Assembly: GCF_023093535.1 (NCBI RefSeq)
Contig: NZ_CP095757.1
Span: forward strand, 806,001 to 870,000
DNA from: Halovivax limisalsi
Lineage (GTDB): Archaea > Halobacteriota > Halobacteria > Halobacteriales > Natrialbaceae
Length of the DNA stretch: 64,000 bases
Direction of reading: 5' to 3'
Of this stretch, positions 43,928-52,440 are shown piece by piece. Position numbers and translations under genes: made by a program. Numbering within the stretch: the stretch's first letter is position 1; every line of letters starts with the position of its first letter. The notes beneath the pieces are model-generated. The model did no database searches, was not told where the DNA came from, and was given only the letters and a program-made list of their open reading frames with translations.

Positions 43928-44104
43928 ATGCCGAAGATCAGCGTCGAGATCCCCGGCGAACTCCTCGCCGATCTGGACGAGCACGTCGGGGACGACGGGA
44001 AGTACGTCAACCGCAGCGACGCCATCCGGGCGTCGATCCGCAAGAACCTGGACATCCTGGACGAGATCGACCAGCGCCACGGCCGGCTCGAAAACGAGGA
44101 GTGA
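43928..44104 (+). CDS. Ribbon-helix-helix (CopG-type) DNA-binding protein
   Basis: 58 residues: MPKISVEIPGELLADLDEHV, then GKYVNRSDAIRASIRKNLDIL and a charged C-terminus. The N-terminal beta strand followed by two helices with the Sxxx-A-IR motif is the CopG/NikR ribbon-helix-helix fold, which dimerises to bind operator DNA. It is common in haloarchaea as a free-standing regulator. It lies between tatC and a SHOCT-domain gene; its target is unknown. Confidence 0.8.
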   Translation: MPKISVEIPGELLADLDEHVGDDGKYVNRSDAIRASIRKNLDILDEIDQRHGRLENEE

Positions 44105-44216
44105 GCCGGAGCCGAGCGTCAGATCGGTCGAGCTGACGGAACTGCGAGGCCGGAATCGTCGATCCGGAAGTTGTCTTACCGCAAACGTTTTCGACCGAAC
44201 CGCCGAACGGTGGCGT

Positions 44217-44627
44217 ATGGGGTTCGACACGGACGCGCTTCTGGGTCGCCTCGATCTGGATCTGATCGTCATCTTCGCGTTCGTTCTCGCGATCATCCTG
44301 ATCAATCGGTCGCCGTACCTCCTGGCCGTCCTCGGCGGCCTCGTCTTCCTCGGGTGGGTCCTCGTCCAGCTCGGCGTCTTCGAGGACGACGCGGCGGACG
44401 AAACGACCGAATCCGAGGGCCCGCTCGAAGCGCTGCAGACGCGCTACGCCCGCGGCGAGATCGACGAGGCGGAGTTCGAACGACGCCTCGACCGAATCAT
44501 GGAATCGACCGATGCCGTCGACCGACGGGGCGGGTCGGCGTCGGTCGATCCGGAATTGGATCGGCTCGAAACTGACAGCGGTGACGGAGACGCCGCGGTA
44601 CGGCGGCCGGAGACCGAGCGGTCCTGA
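44217..44627 (+). CDS. Membrane protein with SHOCT domain
   Basis: 136 residues. Two hydrophobic helices (about 13-28 and 32-52) precede a short linker and a SHOCT motif LEALQTRYARGEIDEAEFERRLDRIMES (about 75-103). The tail is acidic. SHOCT segments sit at the end of many membrane proteins and help oligomerisation; the role here is unknown. The ATG at 44217 begins MGFDTDALLGRLD. Confidence 0.72.
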   Translation: MGFDTDALLGRLDLDLIVIFAFVLAIILINRSPYLLAVLGGLVFLGWVLVQLGVFEDDAADETTESEGPLEALQTRYARGEIDEAEFERRLDRIMESTDAVDRRGGSASVDPELDRLETDSGDGDAAVRRPETERS

Positions 44628-44679
44628 TCAGGCTCGACGAGCGGCGGGCTGATCGGATTCCGTTCGGAAGTAGCCCGAT

Positions 44680-45507
44680 TCAGGCGTCCTCGACGCGTTC
44701 TGCGAACCCGAAGGTCGGTTTGACGTCGTCGACGCGGACGGAGACCGTCTCGCCGGGCTCGGCGCCGGGGACGAAGAGTTTGAAGCCCTCGACGGTGGCG
44801 ACGCCGTCGCCCTCGCTGCCCGAGTCGACGATATCGACCTCGTACGTCTCGCCGGGGCGAACCGGCGCCGTCAGGCGCCCGATTCCGAGCAGGTAGAGTT
44901 CCGACGACTCCGAGCGGGTCGCCTCGGGGACGGTCGCGCGGACGTACTGGAATTCGTTCTCCAGGTCGGTCCGGAAGTCGTCGACGTCAGGTCCCTCGAA
45001 GACCTTCGCCGCCAAGTTGCCGCCGGGGCCGAGCAGTTCGAGCGCGATCTCGGACGCGGTGCGCGCGAGGTGGAGCGAGCGAGCCTGGTCCAGCGAGTAC
45101 TCGCCGGTCATGTTCGGCGCCATGTCCGAGAGGACGACGTCGACCGGGCGGGCGTCGGCCGCCCCGTCGGAGTCGCCGGCGTCGCCGTCCCCGCCGGTCG
45201 CCACCCGTCGAATCCGGTCGAGCGTCTTCGCCTCGGTGACGTCGCCGCGGACGGTCTCGATGCGATCGTCGATCTCGTCGTCGAACGCCCGGATGCGCTG
45301 GAAGTCGGCGCCGATGACGGTTCCGTTCGGGCCGACCCGTTCGGCGGCGACCTGGAGCCAGCCGCCCGGCGCCGCCCCGAGGTCGACGACGGTATCGCCC
45401 CGCTCGATCAGGTCCTCGAGGTCGTCCAACTGCTGGAGCTTGTAGGCCGAGCGGGCGCGATAGCCCTCCTGCTTGGCCCGGTTGTAGTACTCGTCTTTGC
45501 CCGTCAT
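44680..45507 (-). CDS. rlmE: RlmE/FtsJ 23S rRNA ribose methyltransferase with TRAM domain
   Basis: 275 residues. The SAM-binding motif is VVDLGAAPGGWLQ (about 41-53), and the catalytic K-D-K-E set appears as RSAYKLQQ, VLSDMAPNMTG, NLAAKVFEG and SSELYLL. Residues about 210-272 form a TRAM RNA-binding domain (RPGETYEVDIVDSGSEGDGVATVEGFKLFVPGAEPGETVSVRV), an archaeal addition absent from the bacterial enzyme. It should 2'-O-methylate 23S rRNA at the U2552-equivalent position. An acidic insertion (about 107-122) sits in the methyltransferase domain. Confidence 0.93.
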   Translation of the reverse strand: MTGKDEYYNRAKQEGYRARSAYKLQQLDDLEDLIERGDTVVDLGAAPGGWLQVAAERVGPNGTVIGADFQRIRAFDDEIDDRIETVRGDVTEAKTLDRIRRVATGGDGDAGDSDGAADARPVDVVLSDMAPNMTGEYSLDQARSLHLARTASEIALELLGPGGNLAAKVFEGPDVDDFRTDLENEFQYVRATVPEATRSESSELYLLGIGRLTAPVRPGETYEVDIVDSGSEGDGVATVEGFKLFVPGAEPGETVSVRVDDVKPTFGFAERVEDA

Positions 45508-45783
45508 GGCTCGCTCACCGACGCTTGCGGCCGGTGTCGGTTCGGCGGTGCTGGCGTCGTGTTCATATCAATCGTGAGGCGGTCGACGTGGAAAGGCCCG
45601 TCGGAGTGGGTCGGCCGCTCGGTCCGCATTGCGGTGGAGCGACCACGAGGGACACTCGATGATCGTTCTGGTTCGCGTGCCGGTCGATCACGACGACCGT
45701 CTCCGACGGGGCAACTGGTGGCGGCGAAGGTGTGCCCGTTGCCGCCGGTCGTGCCACGCTGGTGGATGACCCCGTCCGTTACA

Positions 45784-45817
45784 TCTATACTGTATCGTAA
45801 CGTATTGGATCGTAACG
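45784..45817 (+). promoter_or_regulatory. Promoter with paired 9-bp direct repeats of the RHH/PIN operon
   Basis: TCTATAC (45784-45790) is centred about 31 bp before the ATG at 45818. Immediately downstream are two identical ATCGTAACG copies at 45794-45802 and 45809-45817, 15 bp apart, the second touching the start codon. Direct repeats over the promoter are typical operators of antitoxin autorepressors, so the pair probably binds the protein encoded next. Confidence 0.6.
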
Positions 45818-46111
45818 ATGAAGACGGTGACCACGCGTCTCCCGGAAGACGACGAGGAAGCCCTCGCCGAGCTCGAGGCGGAACTGAGTGCTGACCGGTC
45901 CGAGGTGTTGCGCCGCCTCATCAGGGACGGACTCGACGACTGGCGCAAGGAGCGAGCACTCGAGGGACTCCGAGACCATCGCCTCACGCTGCGGACGGCG
46001 GCCGAGCGTGCGGACGTCTCGTACGTCGAGATGCTGACGCTCGCTTCGGAGGCGGGAATCGACGCGGGCTACTCGACCGAGGACCTCGACCGCGACCTCG
46101 ATCGCATCTGA
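45818..46111 (+). CDS. Antitoxin of RHH/UPF0175 type
   Basis: 97 residues. The N-terminus MKTVTTRLPEDDEEALAELEAELSADRSEVLRRLIRDGL looks like a ribbon-helix-helix DNA-binding domain; the C-terminus (LTLRTAAERADVSYVEMLTLASEAGI) carries a helix-turn-helix-like motif typical of UPF0175 antitoxins. It is translated in overlap (TGATG) with a PIN-domain toxin gene. It should bind the toxin and repress the operon through the direct repeats just upstream of its ATG. Confidence 0.8.
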   Translation: MKTVTTRLPEDDEEALAELEAELSADRSEVLRRLIRDGLDDWRKERALEGLRDHRLTLRTAAERADVSYVEMLTLASEAGIDAGYSTEDLDRDLDRI

Positions 46112-46599
46112 TGGTCGTCGTCGATTCCTCCGCGTTGATTCCGCTCGCGTGGGTCGGTCGACTCGACCTCGTCTCGACGGCCTTCGACGAGGTTCGAACG
46201 ACGGACGCGATCCAGGCGGAAGTCCTCACCGAAGGGAAGCGAGGGACCGCGGTCCTCGACGAGTTTCTGGCCGACGTGTCCGTACACGAAACGCCGGATG
46301 CGGCCGGCAGCGTGGCGTCTATGGAGGGAACCGCGGTGGGCGACGCGTCCGTGATTCTGCTGGCGGAAGACCGCGAGGCGGTGCTCCTAGCCAACGACAA
46401 GGGACTGATCGAGGTCGCCCGAAGTCACGGCGTCGAGTGCTGGTGGGTGACGACGCTGTTGCTCAGTTGCACCAAAGACGGCATTTTGACCGCGGACGGG
46501 GCGACGGACGTCCTGTACGACCTCGTGAACGAGGGGATGAACCTCCATCCGAAAGTCTACACGCAGGTGCAGAAGAAACTCCGGGAACTGGGGGAGTGA
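46111..46599 (+). CDS. PIN-domain toxin (DUF3368-like)
   Basis: 162 residues. MVVVDSSALIPLAWVGRLDLV contains the first PIN Asp; TTDAIQAEVL, MEGTAVGDASVILLAE and LLANDKGLIEVARSHGVECWWVT supply the other acidic residues and the C-terminal strand. DUF3368-like PIN proteins are ribonuclease-type toxins partnered with UPF0175 antitoxins, exactly as here. The gene starts inside the antitoxin stop codon. The reading frame is complete, unlike the vapC at 6104-7921. Confidence 0.82.
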   Translation: MVVVDSSALIPLAWVGRLDLVSTAFDEVRTTDAIQAEVLTEGKRGTAVLDEFLADVSVHETPDAAGSVASMEGTAVGDASVILLAEDREAVLLANDKGLIEVARSHGVECWWVTTLLLSCTKDGILTADGATDVLYDLVNEGMNLHPKVYTQVQKKLRELGE

Positions 46600-46689
46600 C
46601 TCGCGTCCTCGGTTGGAGAACCGCGTTCAGGGAGAGGACGGGGCAGATACAGCGAAGCGCGTTTCCCATCCAGCCCCGAATAGCGCGAC

Positions 46690-47691
46690 ATGGAGACGAG
46701 GGCGTGGCTCCGACGCCACCAGGTCGCCGTCTACGCGGTCGCGGTTGCGCTCGCGATCGGCGTCGGGATCGGGCGTCCCGGGTCGGCTTCGTCCATCGAG
46801 CCCGTCATCGACCCCGTCCTGGCGGTGTTGCTCTACGTCACCTTCCTCGAGATTCCGTTCGTTCGACTCCGGCGGGCGGTGACGAACGGGCGGTTCCTGG
46901 CGGCGGCGCTGGGGATGAACTTCCTCGTCGCCCCCGTTGTCGTCTGGGTGCTCATCCGGTTCCTCCCGCAGGAACCGGCCATCCTCGTCGGCGCGTTCAT
47001 GGTGCTGTTGACGCCGTGTATCGATTACGTGATTACCTTCACCGATCTCGCCGGCGGCGACGCCGAGCAGCTCACCGCGACGACGCCGGCGCTGATGCTC
47101 GTCCAGCTCCTGTTGCTGCCGGCGTACCTCTGGCTCTTCATGGGTGCCGACGTCCCAGCGGTGATCGAGGCCGGGCCGTTCGTCGAGGCGTTCGTGCTCA
47201 TCATCGCGCTCCCGTTGACGCTCGCCTGGCTCACCGAAGCGTGGGCGGCGCGTTCGTCGACCGGCGAGTCCTGGCAGGAACGGCTGGGCTGGTTGCCGGT
47301 GCCGATGATGGGTGCGACGCTGTTCGTCGTCATCGCCTCGCAGCTTCCGCGTGTCCGGGACGCGATCGGTCAGATCGCCGCCGTCGTCCCGGTGTACGTC
47401 GCGTTCATCCTCGTCATGCCGGTGCTCGGGCGGCTGGCGGCCGGCCTGTTTCGGATGGACGTCGGCGAGAGCCGCGCGCTGGTGTTCACGTCCGTCACGC
47501 GCAACTCGCTGGTCGTCCTTCCGCTTGCGCTGGCCCTGCCCGCGGGCTACGAGCTGGCGCCCGCCGTCGTGGTGACGCAGACGCTCGTCGAACTGACGGG
47601 GATGGTCGCGCTCACGCGGGTCGTTCCCGCGTGGCTCCTCCCCGAGTCCCCGGACCCGATATCGCTTCCGGGGCTGACGCGGGGCGATTGA
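46690..47691 (+). CDS. ACR3-like arsenite/bile-acid family membrane transporter
   Basis: 333 residues, ten hydrophobic helices. LLTPCIDYVITFTDLAGGDAEQL matches the conserved helix and Cys-containing segment of ACR3 arsenite carriers, and SVTRNSLVVLPLALALP the second hallmark helix. ACR3 proteins extrude arsenite; others in this superfamily move bile acids or organic anions. No arsR, arsA or arsC lies beside it, so arsenite is likely but unproven. The neighbours downstream include a metal ATPase and Tat lipoprotein, so the area has a metal theme. Confidence 0.75.
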   Translation: METRAWLRRHQVAVYAVAVALAIGVGIGRPGSASSIEPVIDPVLAVLLYVTFLEIPFVRLRRAVTNGRFLAAALGMNFLVAPVVVWVLIRFLPQEPAILVGAFMVLLTPCIDYVITFTDLAGGDAEQLTATTPALMLVQLLLLPAYLWLFMGADVPAVIEAGPFVEAFVLIIALPLTLAWLTEAWAARSSTGESWQERLGWLPVPMMGATLFVVIASQLPRVRDAIGQIAAVVPVYVAFILVMPVLGRLAAGLFRMDVGESRALVFTSVTRNSLVVLPLALALPAGYELAPAVVVTQTLVELTGMVALTRVVPAWLLPESPDPISLPGLTRGD

Positions 47692-47871
47692 CGCGAGCGC
47701 ACCCGCCGGCGGACGCGCCTGGCGCGGCCTGCTCGATCACCCGGTCACTTCGTCGCCGACGCCGAACGGTGCGCTATTCTTCCGGAGACGGCACTGCGAC
47801 CCAGCGTACTAGCTGAAAGGGGCGTTTGAGCGTAGACAAGGTGTTTATCAGGCCCGCTCTATCGTTGCGGT

Positions 47872-49014
47872 ATGTCAAGGAACGTCTCTCGACGCGAGTC
47901 CCTGTTGGCGACGGGGGCGACCCTCGGTCTCGCCGGCTGTATCGACAATCCGCTCAGTAATACCGCCGAAGACGACGGTCGCGGCGACGACCCCGACGAC
48001 GTGGGCCACGACGTGTTTCAGCTCGGCTCGTCCCAGACCCAGCCGCTGTGGGCGACGGCCGAGGAGGCGACCGGGTTCGTCACCCTCCTGACGGACGAAG
48101 ACGACGATCCCTGGATGGTCGAGCACCCCGACGAGGTGGACGGCCTCCTGTCCTGGCTCGACGAGACGGATTTCGAGACGTCCGCGATCGTCTACGTCGA
48201 GACGGCCGCGCCGAACACCTGCTACGACGAGGTCGGGGTGAGCCACGTCGGCATCGAGGACGGGCGAATCGTCGCCACTGCGGAGGCGGTCGACGGCGGC
48301 GGTGAGAACCAGGGCTGCGGCGAGGCCGTGACGTACCCGTCGGCGTTCGTCCGCGTCAGCGGCGACGATCTCCCAGCCGAGGCCGCGTTCACCGTCGTCG
48401 ACGGCTGGGGCGAATCGGCCGAGGTCGCCGCCGACGGTCGCTACGCCGACCCGGCGACGCTGCCCGGTCACGTCCGCCCGGACGGCGATCCGGCGAAGCT
48501 CGAGGAGCTGACCTGCGACGACGAGGAGTTCCAGCGACTGCCGGGGCCAGCCGGTGACGAGGCCGCGCTGGGCGAGGCGTACGACGACGAGGACCTGACG
48601 TTCGCGATGCGGGTCCACGCGACGCAGGCGCTGAGTGCCGGCGACGACGCGTCGCCGCGGGTCGGACGCGGCGACGAGGTCCGGATCACGCTGTGGAACG
48701 TCTCCACTGACGTGCAACACACCGGGACTCGCCACCAGTGGAACCTGCAGGTGCTGACGACCGAGGGCTGGCAGGACGTCCGCGGAACGACCGACGGCGA
48801 CCCCGTCGGGTACGACGACCTGGCGATCGAACACCGCCCCGGCGAGGGATTCGAGTGGTCGTTCGAGCTGACCGAGGCGGGCGTCGTGGCCGGCCACGAG
48901 CACGAGGACCGCCTCGAGGTCTGTCCGGACCTGCAGCCCGGCCGGTACCGCTTCGGCTACCGCGGCATCGTCAGCGGCGAGCCGCTCGCCGTCGAGTTCG
49001 ACTACCGGGGGTAG
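47872..49014 (+). CDS. Tat lipoprotein with C-terminal Ig-like domain
   Basis: 380 residues. VSRRESLLATGATLGLAGC is a Tat signal ending in a lipobox (Cys about residue 23), so the protein is lipid-anchored outside the cell. The first half (about 50-190) has a beta-rich domain with Cys pairs (NTCYDEVG, NQGCGEAV). The C-terminal part (about 230-378), with VRITLWNVSTDVQHTG, HQWNLQVLTTEGWQDV and CPDLQPGRYRFGYRG, matches a bacterial Ig-like (Big_14-type) domain. It lies between ACR3 and the P1B ATPase genes but is not obviously co-transcribed with the ATPase. Function unknown. Confidence 0.8.
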   Translation: MSRNVSRRESLLATGATLGLAGCIDNPLSNTAEDDGRGDDPDDVGHDVFQLGSSQTQPLWATAEEATGFVTLLTDEDDDPWMVEHPDEVDGLLSWLDETDFETSAIVYVETAAPNTCYDEVGVSHVGIEDGRIVATAEAVDGGGENQGCGEAVTYPSAFVRVSGDDLPAEAAFTVVDGWGESAEVAADGRYADPATLPGHVRPDGDPAKLEELTCDDEEFQRLPGPAGDEAALGEAYDDEDLTFAMRVHATQALSAGDDASPRVGRGDEVRITLWNVSTDVQHTGTRHQWNLQVLTTEGWQDVRGTTDGDPVGYDDLAIEHRPGEGFEWSFELTEAGVVAGHEHEDRLEVCPDLQPGRYRFGYRGIVSGEPLAVEFDYRG

Positions 49015-49081
49015 GACGAGTCGGTCGAGTACAGAGGCGCAGCGTCGGCGTCGTTTCGTCCCGCCGCGGCCGTCACGCGGT

Positions 49082-51448
49082 TCAGTCGGGCGAGATCCGC
49101 GACAGCCGCATGGCGTTGCCCGTCACGCCGAGGCTCATCCCCATGTCGCCGACGACGACCGCCATCGCGACGCTCACCAGGCCGAGCGGCACGCCGAGCG
49201 CGAGGAGCGCCTTCACGCCGAGGCTCGCCCAGACGTTCTGCCGGATGACGCCGTTGGCCGTGTGCGAGAGGTCGTAGAGGTACGGCAGCTTCCCGACGTC
49301 GTCGCCCATCAGCGCCACGTCGGCGGTCTCGAGTGCGGTGTCGGTCCCCGCCGCGCCCATCGCGATGCCGACGTCGGCGGTCGCGAGCGCGGGTGCATCG
49401 TTGATGCCGTCGCCGACCATCGCGACCTCGCCGTAGGTATCCTGCAACGCCGCGACGGCGTCGACCTTCTCGTCGGGCAGGAGGTCGGCGCGGTAGTCGT
49501 CGACGCCGACCTGCTCGGCGATCGCGCGGGCGGTCCCCTCGTTGTCGCCGGTGAGCATGACGACGCGCTCGACGCCGAGGGCCTGCAGGCGCGCGACGGC
49601 GCGTTCCGCGGCCGGCCGGACCTCGTCGGCGATCGCGACAGCGCCCAGCAGGGACGACTCCGTCCCCACGAGGACGACCGTCTTGCCCGCCGCTTCCAGG
49701 TCGGCGATCGTCTCGCCGTCGATCGCGCCCGCTGTTCGCCCCTCGTCGGCCCCGCGTTCGCCGTCGGTGACGGCCGTCGCGCCGCCGTCGGTCTCCGCGC
49801 GGGCCCGCGCCAGGTCGAAGCCGAGGTCCTCGAAGAGCGCCGGCTTGCCCGCGTAGTAGGTCTCGCCGTCGATCTCGGCGCGGACGCCCTTGCCGGGCAG
49901 GCTCTCGAAGGCCGTCGGCTCCCCCGCGTCGGTCACGCCGGCCGCCTCGGCCCGGTCGAGGATGGCCGCGGCGATCGGGTGCTCGCTGCGACGCTCCAGC
50001 GCGGCGGCGAACCGGAGGAGCGTCTCCTCGTCCGCGTCGGCCGGGACGACGTCGGTGACGCCGAGTTCGCCCTTCGTGAGCGTGCCCGTCTTGTCGAACG
50101 CGACGGCGTCGACGTCGCCCATCGCCTCCAGGTAAGTTCCGCCCTTGATGAGGACGCCGTTCTTCGCCGCGCTCGTGACGCCGGAGACGACGGAGACGGG
50201 CGTCGAGATGACGAACGCGCAGGGACACGCGATGACCAGCAGCGTGAGCCCGCGGACGAACCACGTCCCCCAGTCGCCCGCGAACGTGAGGCCGTAGCCC
50301 GCGACCTCGGTCGTCACTGGCTCGGAGATGGCCAGCGGCGGGACGACGGCCGTCAGGATCGCGAGCATCACGACGACCGGCGTATAGTAGCCCGCGAACC
50401 GGTCGACGAACTGCTCGGTTTCGGTCTGTTCGGCCTGGGCGCCCTGGACCAGCTCGATGATCCGCGAGAGCGTCGAATCGCCGGCCGTCGAGCTGACCTC
50501 GATTTCGAGGTATCCCTCCTCGGTGATCGCACCGGCGTAGACCTCGTCACCGGCCGTCTTGTCCACGGGGACGCTCTCGCCGGTGATGGGCGACTCGTCG
50601 ACCGCGCTCTCGCCCTCCACGACCGTCCCGTCGAGCGGGATCTTCTCGCCCGGCCTGACCACGACGGTCTCGCCGACCGCCACGTCCTCGGCCGGGACGG
50701 TCACCGTTTCGCCGTCGCGTTCCACGACTGCCTCGTCCGGTGCCAACTCCATCAGTTCGCGCAGCGAGTTCCGGGCCCGGTCCATCGCGTACTCCTCGAG
50801 CAACTCCGCGACGCTGAACAGCACGGCGAGCGTCGCCGCCTCGACGAAGTAGCCGATCCCGGTCGCGGCGACGATGGCCGTTCCCATCAGGAGGTCGATG
50901 TCGAGGCTCCGGTTGCGCGCGGAGTAGTACCCGCCGCGGACGACGGGGACGCCGGCCGCGAGCGTGGCCCCGAGCAGCAGGACGTCGGCGACCGTCAGCG
51001 GGTACTCCAGCACGCTCGCGATCTCGGCGTTGGCTCCCGGAACGAGGAATTCGACGGCGAGCCCGAGGACGAGCAAGACCGCGCCGAGCCACGTCTTCTT
51101 CGCGCGCGTACCCGTCCAGACTTCGGTCGGCGGCGCGACGTCGACGGCGCCGCTCGATTCGGTTTCGCCGTCTTCGTCCGCCCCCTCGCCGTTTCCGTCC
51201 ACGACCTCGTAGCCCGCGCCCTCGATCGCCGTCACGACGTCGGCCTCGCTGGCGCGATCGGGGTCGTAGGTCACGCTGGCCGTCCCGGTCGTCGGCTGCA
51301 GCGTGGCGTCGACGACTCCCTCGACCCGTGCGAGGCTCGAATCGACCTTCTTCGCACAGGACGGACAGTCCATCTCGGGGACCGCCAGGCGAGCGGTCAG
51401 CTCTCGACCGCCCGCGGCCCGATCGGTTTCGCCGACATCGTCGGTCAT
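49082..51448 (-). CDS. P1B-type heavy-metal ATPase, Zn/Cd/Pb class
   Basis: 788 residues. An N-terminal heavy-metal domain has MDCPSCAKKVDSSL. Membrane helices frame the metal site ACPCAFVISTPVSVV (CPC). P-loop catalytic motifs are DKTGTLTKG (phosphorylated Asp), the SEHPIA nucleotide site and GDGINDAPAL. The last helices carry AKNGVLIKGG and VVVGDMGMSLGV, the K and D-x-G pattern of P1B-2 pumps that export Zn2+, Cd2+ and Pb2+. A Gly/Ala-rich acidic insertion sits in the nucleotide domain. A perfect inverted repeat and TATA-like box lie upstream, and an HTH_10 regulator gene is adjacent. Confidence 0.93.
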   Translation of the reverse strand: MTDDVGETDRAAGGRELTARLAVPEMDCPSCAKKVDSSLARVEGVVDATLQPTTGTASVTYDPDRASEADVVTAIEGAGYEVVDGNGEGADEDGETESSGAVDVAPPTEVWTGTRAKKTWLGAVLLVLGLAVEFLVPGANAEIASVLEYPLTVADVLLLGATLAAGVPVVRGGYYSARNRSLDIDLLMGTAIVAATGIGYFVEAATLAVLFSVAELLEEYAMDRARNSLRELMELAPDEAVVERDGETVTVPAEDVAVGETVVVRPGEKIPLDGTVVEGESAVDESPITGESVPVDKTAGDEVYAGAITEEGYLEIEVSSTAGDSTLSRIIELVQGAQAEQTETEQFVDRFAGYYTPVVVMLAILTAVVPPLAISEPVTTEVAGYGLTFAGDWGTWFVRGLTLLVIACPCAFVISTPVSVVSGVTSAAKNGVLIKGGTYLEAMGDVDAVAFDKTGTLTKGELGVTDVVPADADEETLLRFAAALERRSEHPIAAAILDRAEAAGVTDAGEPTAFESLPGKGVRAEIDGETYYAGKPALFEDLGFDLARARAETDGGATAVTDGERGADEGRTAGAIDGETIADLEAAGKTVVLVGTESSLLGAVAIADEVRPAAERAVARLQALGVERVVMLTGDNEGTARAIAEQVGVDDYRADLLPDEKVDAVAALQDTYGEVAMVGDGINDAPALATADVGIAMGAAGTDTALETADVALMGDDVGKLPYLYDLSHTANGVIRQNVWASLGVKALLALGVPLGLVSVAMAVVVGDMGMSLGVTGNAMRLSRISPD

Positions 51449-51474
51449 TGAGCGAAGCGAGGGGCCGTAGCTCG

Positions 51475-51484
51475 ATAAGAATTA
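51475..51484 (-). promoter_or_regulatory. TATA-like box of the metal ATPase gene
   Basis: On the minus strand ACTAATTCTTATC gives a TATA-like element around 51475-51484, about 30 bp before the ATG at 51448. The inverted repeat at 51504-51524 lies just upstream of it. Confidence 0.5.
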
Positions 51485-51503
51485 GTTGGAGTATTCCAAA
51501 TAC

Positions 51504-51524
51504 CGTGCCACTATTTGGCACGGA
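51504..51524. promoter_or_regulatory. Perfect 8-bp inverted repeat upstream of the metal ATPase
   Basis: CCGTGCCA (51504-51511) and TGGCACGG (51517-51524) are exact inverted copies around CTATT. The site lies about 20 bp beyond the ATPase TATA-like box, where archaeal activators bind, and about 100 bp after the stop of the HTH_10 gene. It could alternatively be a terminator stem for that gene. Confidence 0.6.
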
Positions 51525-51620
51525 ATCGCCCGTCCGGGCGCGTGAACGCACGGATCGGACGCCGAATCGCCGGGGGTCCCGCGGCTCCTGTCGGTGGCGA
51601 ACGCCAGCGTCGATACGGAC

Positions 51621-52382
51621 TCACAGCGTCGGTGACGGGTCCTGCGTCGGCCGCTCGGCCGCGACGTGGCGCTTGGCAAGGACCTCCTCGGCGCGTCGCA
51701 GCCGGTAGGTGAGCGTCGATCGCGGGACGTCCAGGTGGTCGGCGAGGTCGCCGACGTCGACCTCGCGCGGGGACTCGTAGTAGCCGTGCTCGACGGCGGC
51801 TCGGAGCGCCGCCTCCTGCTCGGCGGAGAGGTCGCCGGGCGCCCTCGCGTTCGCGCCGCCCGACGCACCCACAGGGCCGGCGGTGTCGGCCGTCCGCAGC
51901 ATCTCCATCCGGGCGCAGTCGCCCACCGCGTCGTCGACCGCGTCGAAGAACGGCGCCGCGTCGCCCTCGCCCGAGTGGATGATCCGCCAGGTGTAGTGGC
52001 GACCCTCGTGGCGGGTGTCGAACAGCAGGCCGTCGCCGAGGTGGTCGCGAGCGAGGTGGGGGACGGACGCGCAGGTCGGCGTCCGCGTCCAGTCGGAGTA
52101 CAGCACGAGGGTGTCGTCGGTCCGATCGAGCACGCGCGTGGTCTGGGTCGCGTTACACGATTCGTCGGCCAGGCAGTCCGCGTAGTAGTCCGCGTCGCGA
52201 AACGTCGCCGCGATGGCGTCGAGGGCGGCCGACGACCCCGTCGCGTGGTCGACCCGCCACAGGCGCTCGTCGGTGACGTGCAACGACAGCGACCGGATCC
52301 GCGCCGCCGGGTGGGCGGCGAGCGTGTCGGCCACCTCGTTACACCCCGGCTCGTACTCCAGGGCGAAGGCCAGTTCGCGCAT
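51621..52382 (-). CDS. HTH_10 (bat-like) regulator, Cys-rich, probably metal-sensing
   Basis: 253 residues. The C-terminal HTH_10 region is LSAEQEAALRAAVEHGYYESPREVDVGDLADHLDVPRSTLTYRLRRAEEVL (about 188-240). The N-terminal sensory part carries at least five Cys (EPGCNEV, ADCLADESC, PTCASV, GDCARM), unusual for this family. It is upstream of and codirectional with the Zn/Cd ATPase, with a palindrome between them, which makes it the likely metal-responsive regulator of the pump. The metal and the mode, activator or repressor, are inferred. Confidence 0.8.
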   Translation of the reverse strand: MRELAFALEYEPGCNEVADTLAAHPAARIRSLSLHVTDERLWRVDHATGSSAALDAIAATFRDADYYADCLADESCNATQTTRVLDRTDDTLVLYSDWTRTPTCASVPHLARDHLGDGLLFDTRHEGRHYTWRIIHSGEGDAAPFFDAVDDAVGDCARMEMLRTADTAGPVGASGGANARAPGDLSAEQEAALRAAVEHGYYESPREVDVGDLADHLDVPRSTLTYRLRRAEEVLAKRHVAAERPTQDPSPTL

Positions 52383-52440
52383 GCGTCTACGTTGGGGGCG
52401 AGACGTGAAAACTCACCGGTCGCCCGGGTCAGCGTCCGCC

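Noticed and set aside
49262-51451. Long plus-strand open frame opposite the metal ATPase
   Set aside because: Exact antisense of the P1B ATPase with Arg-rich composition.
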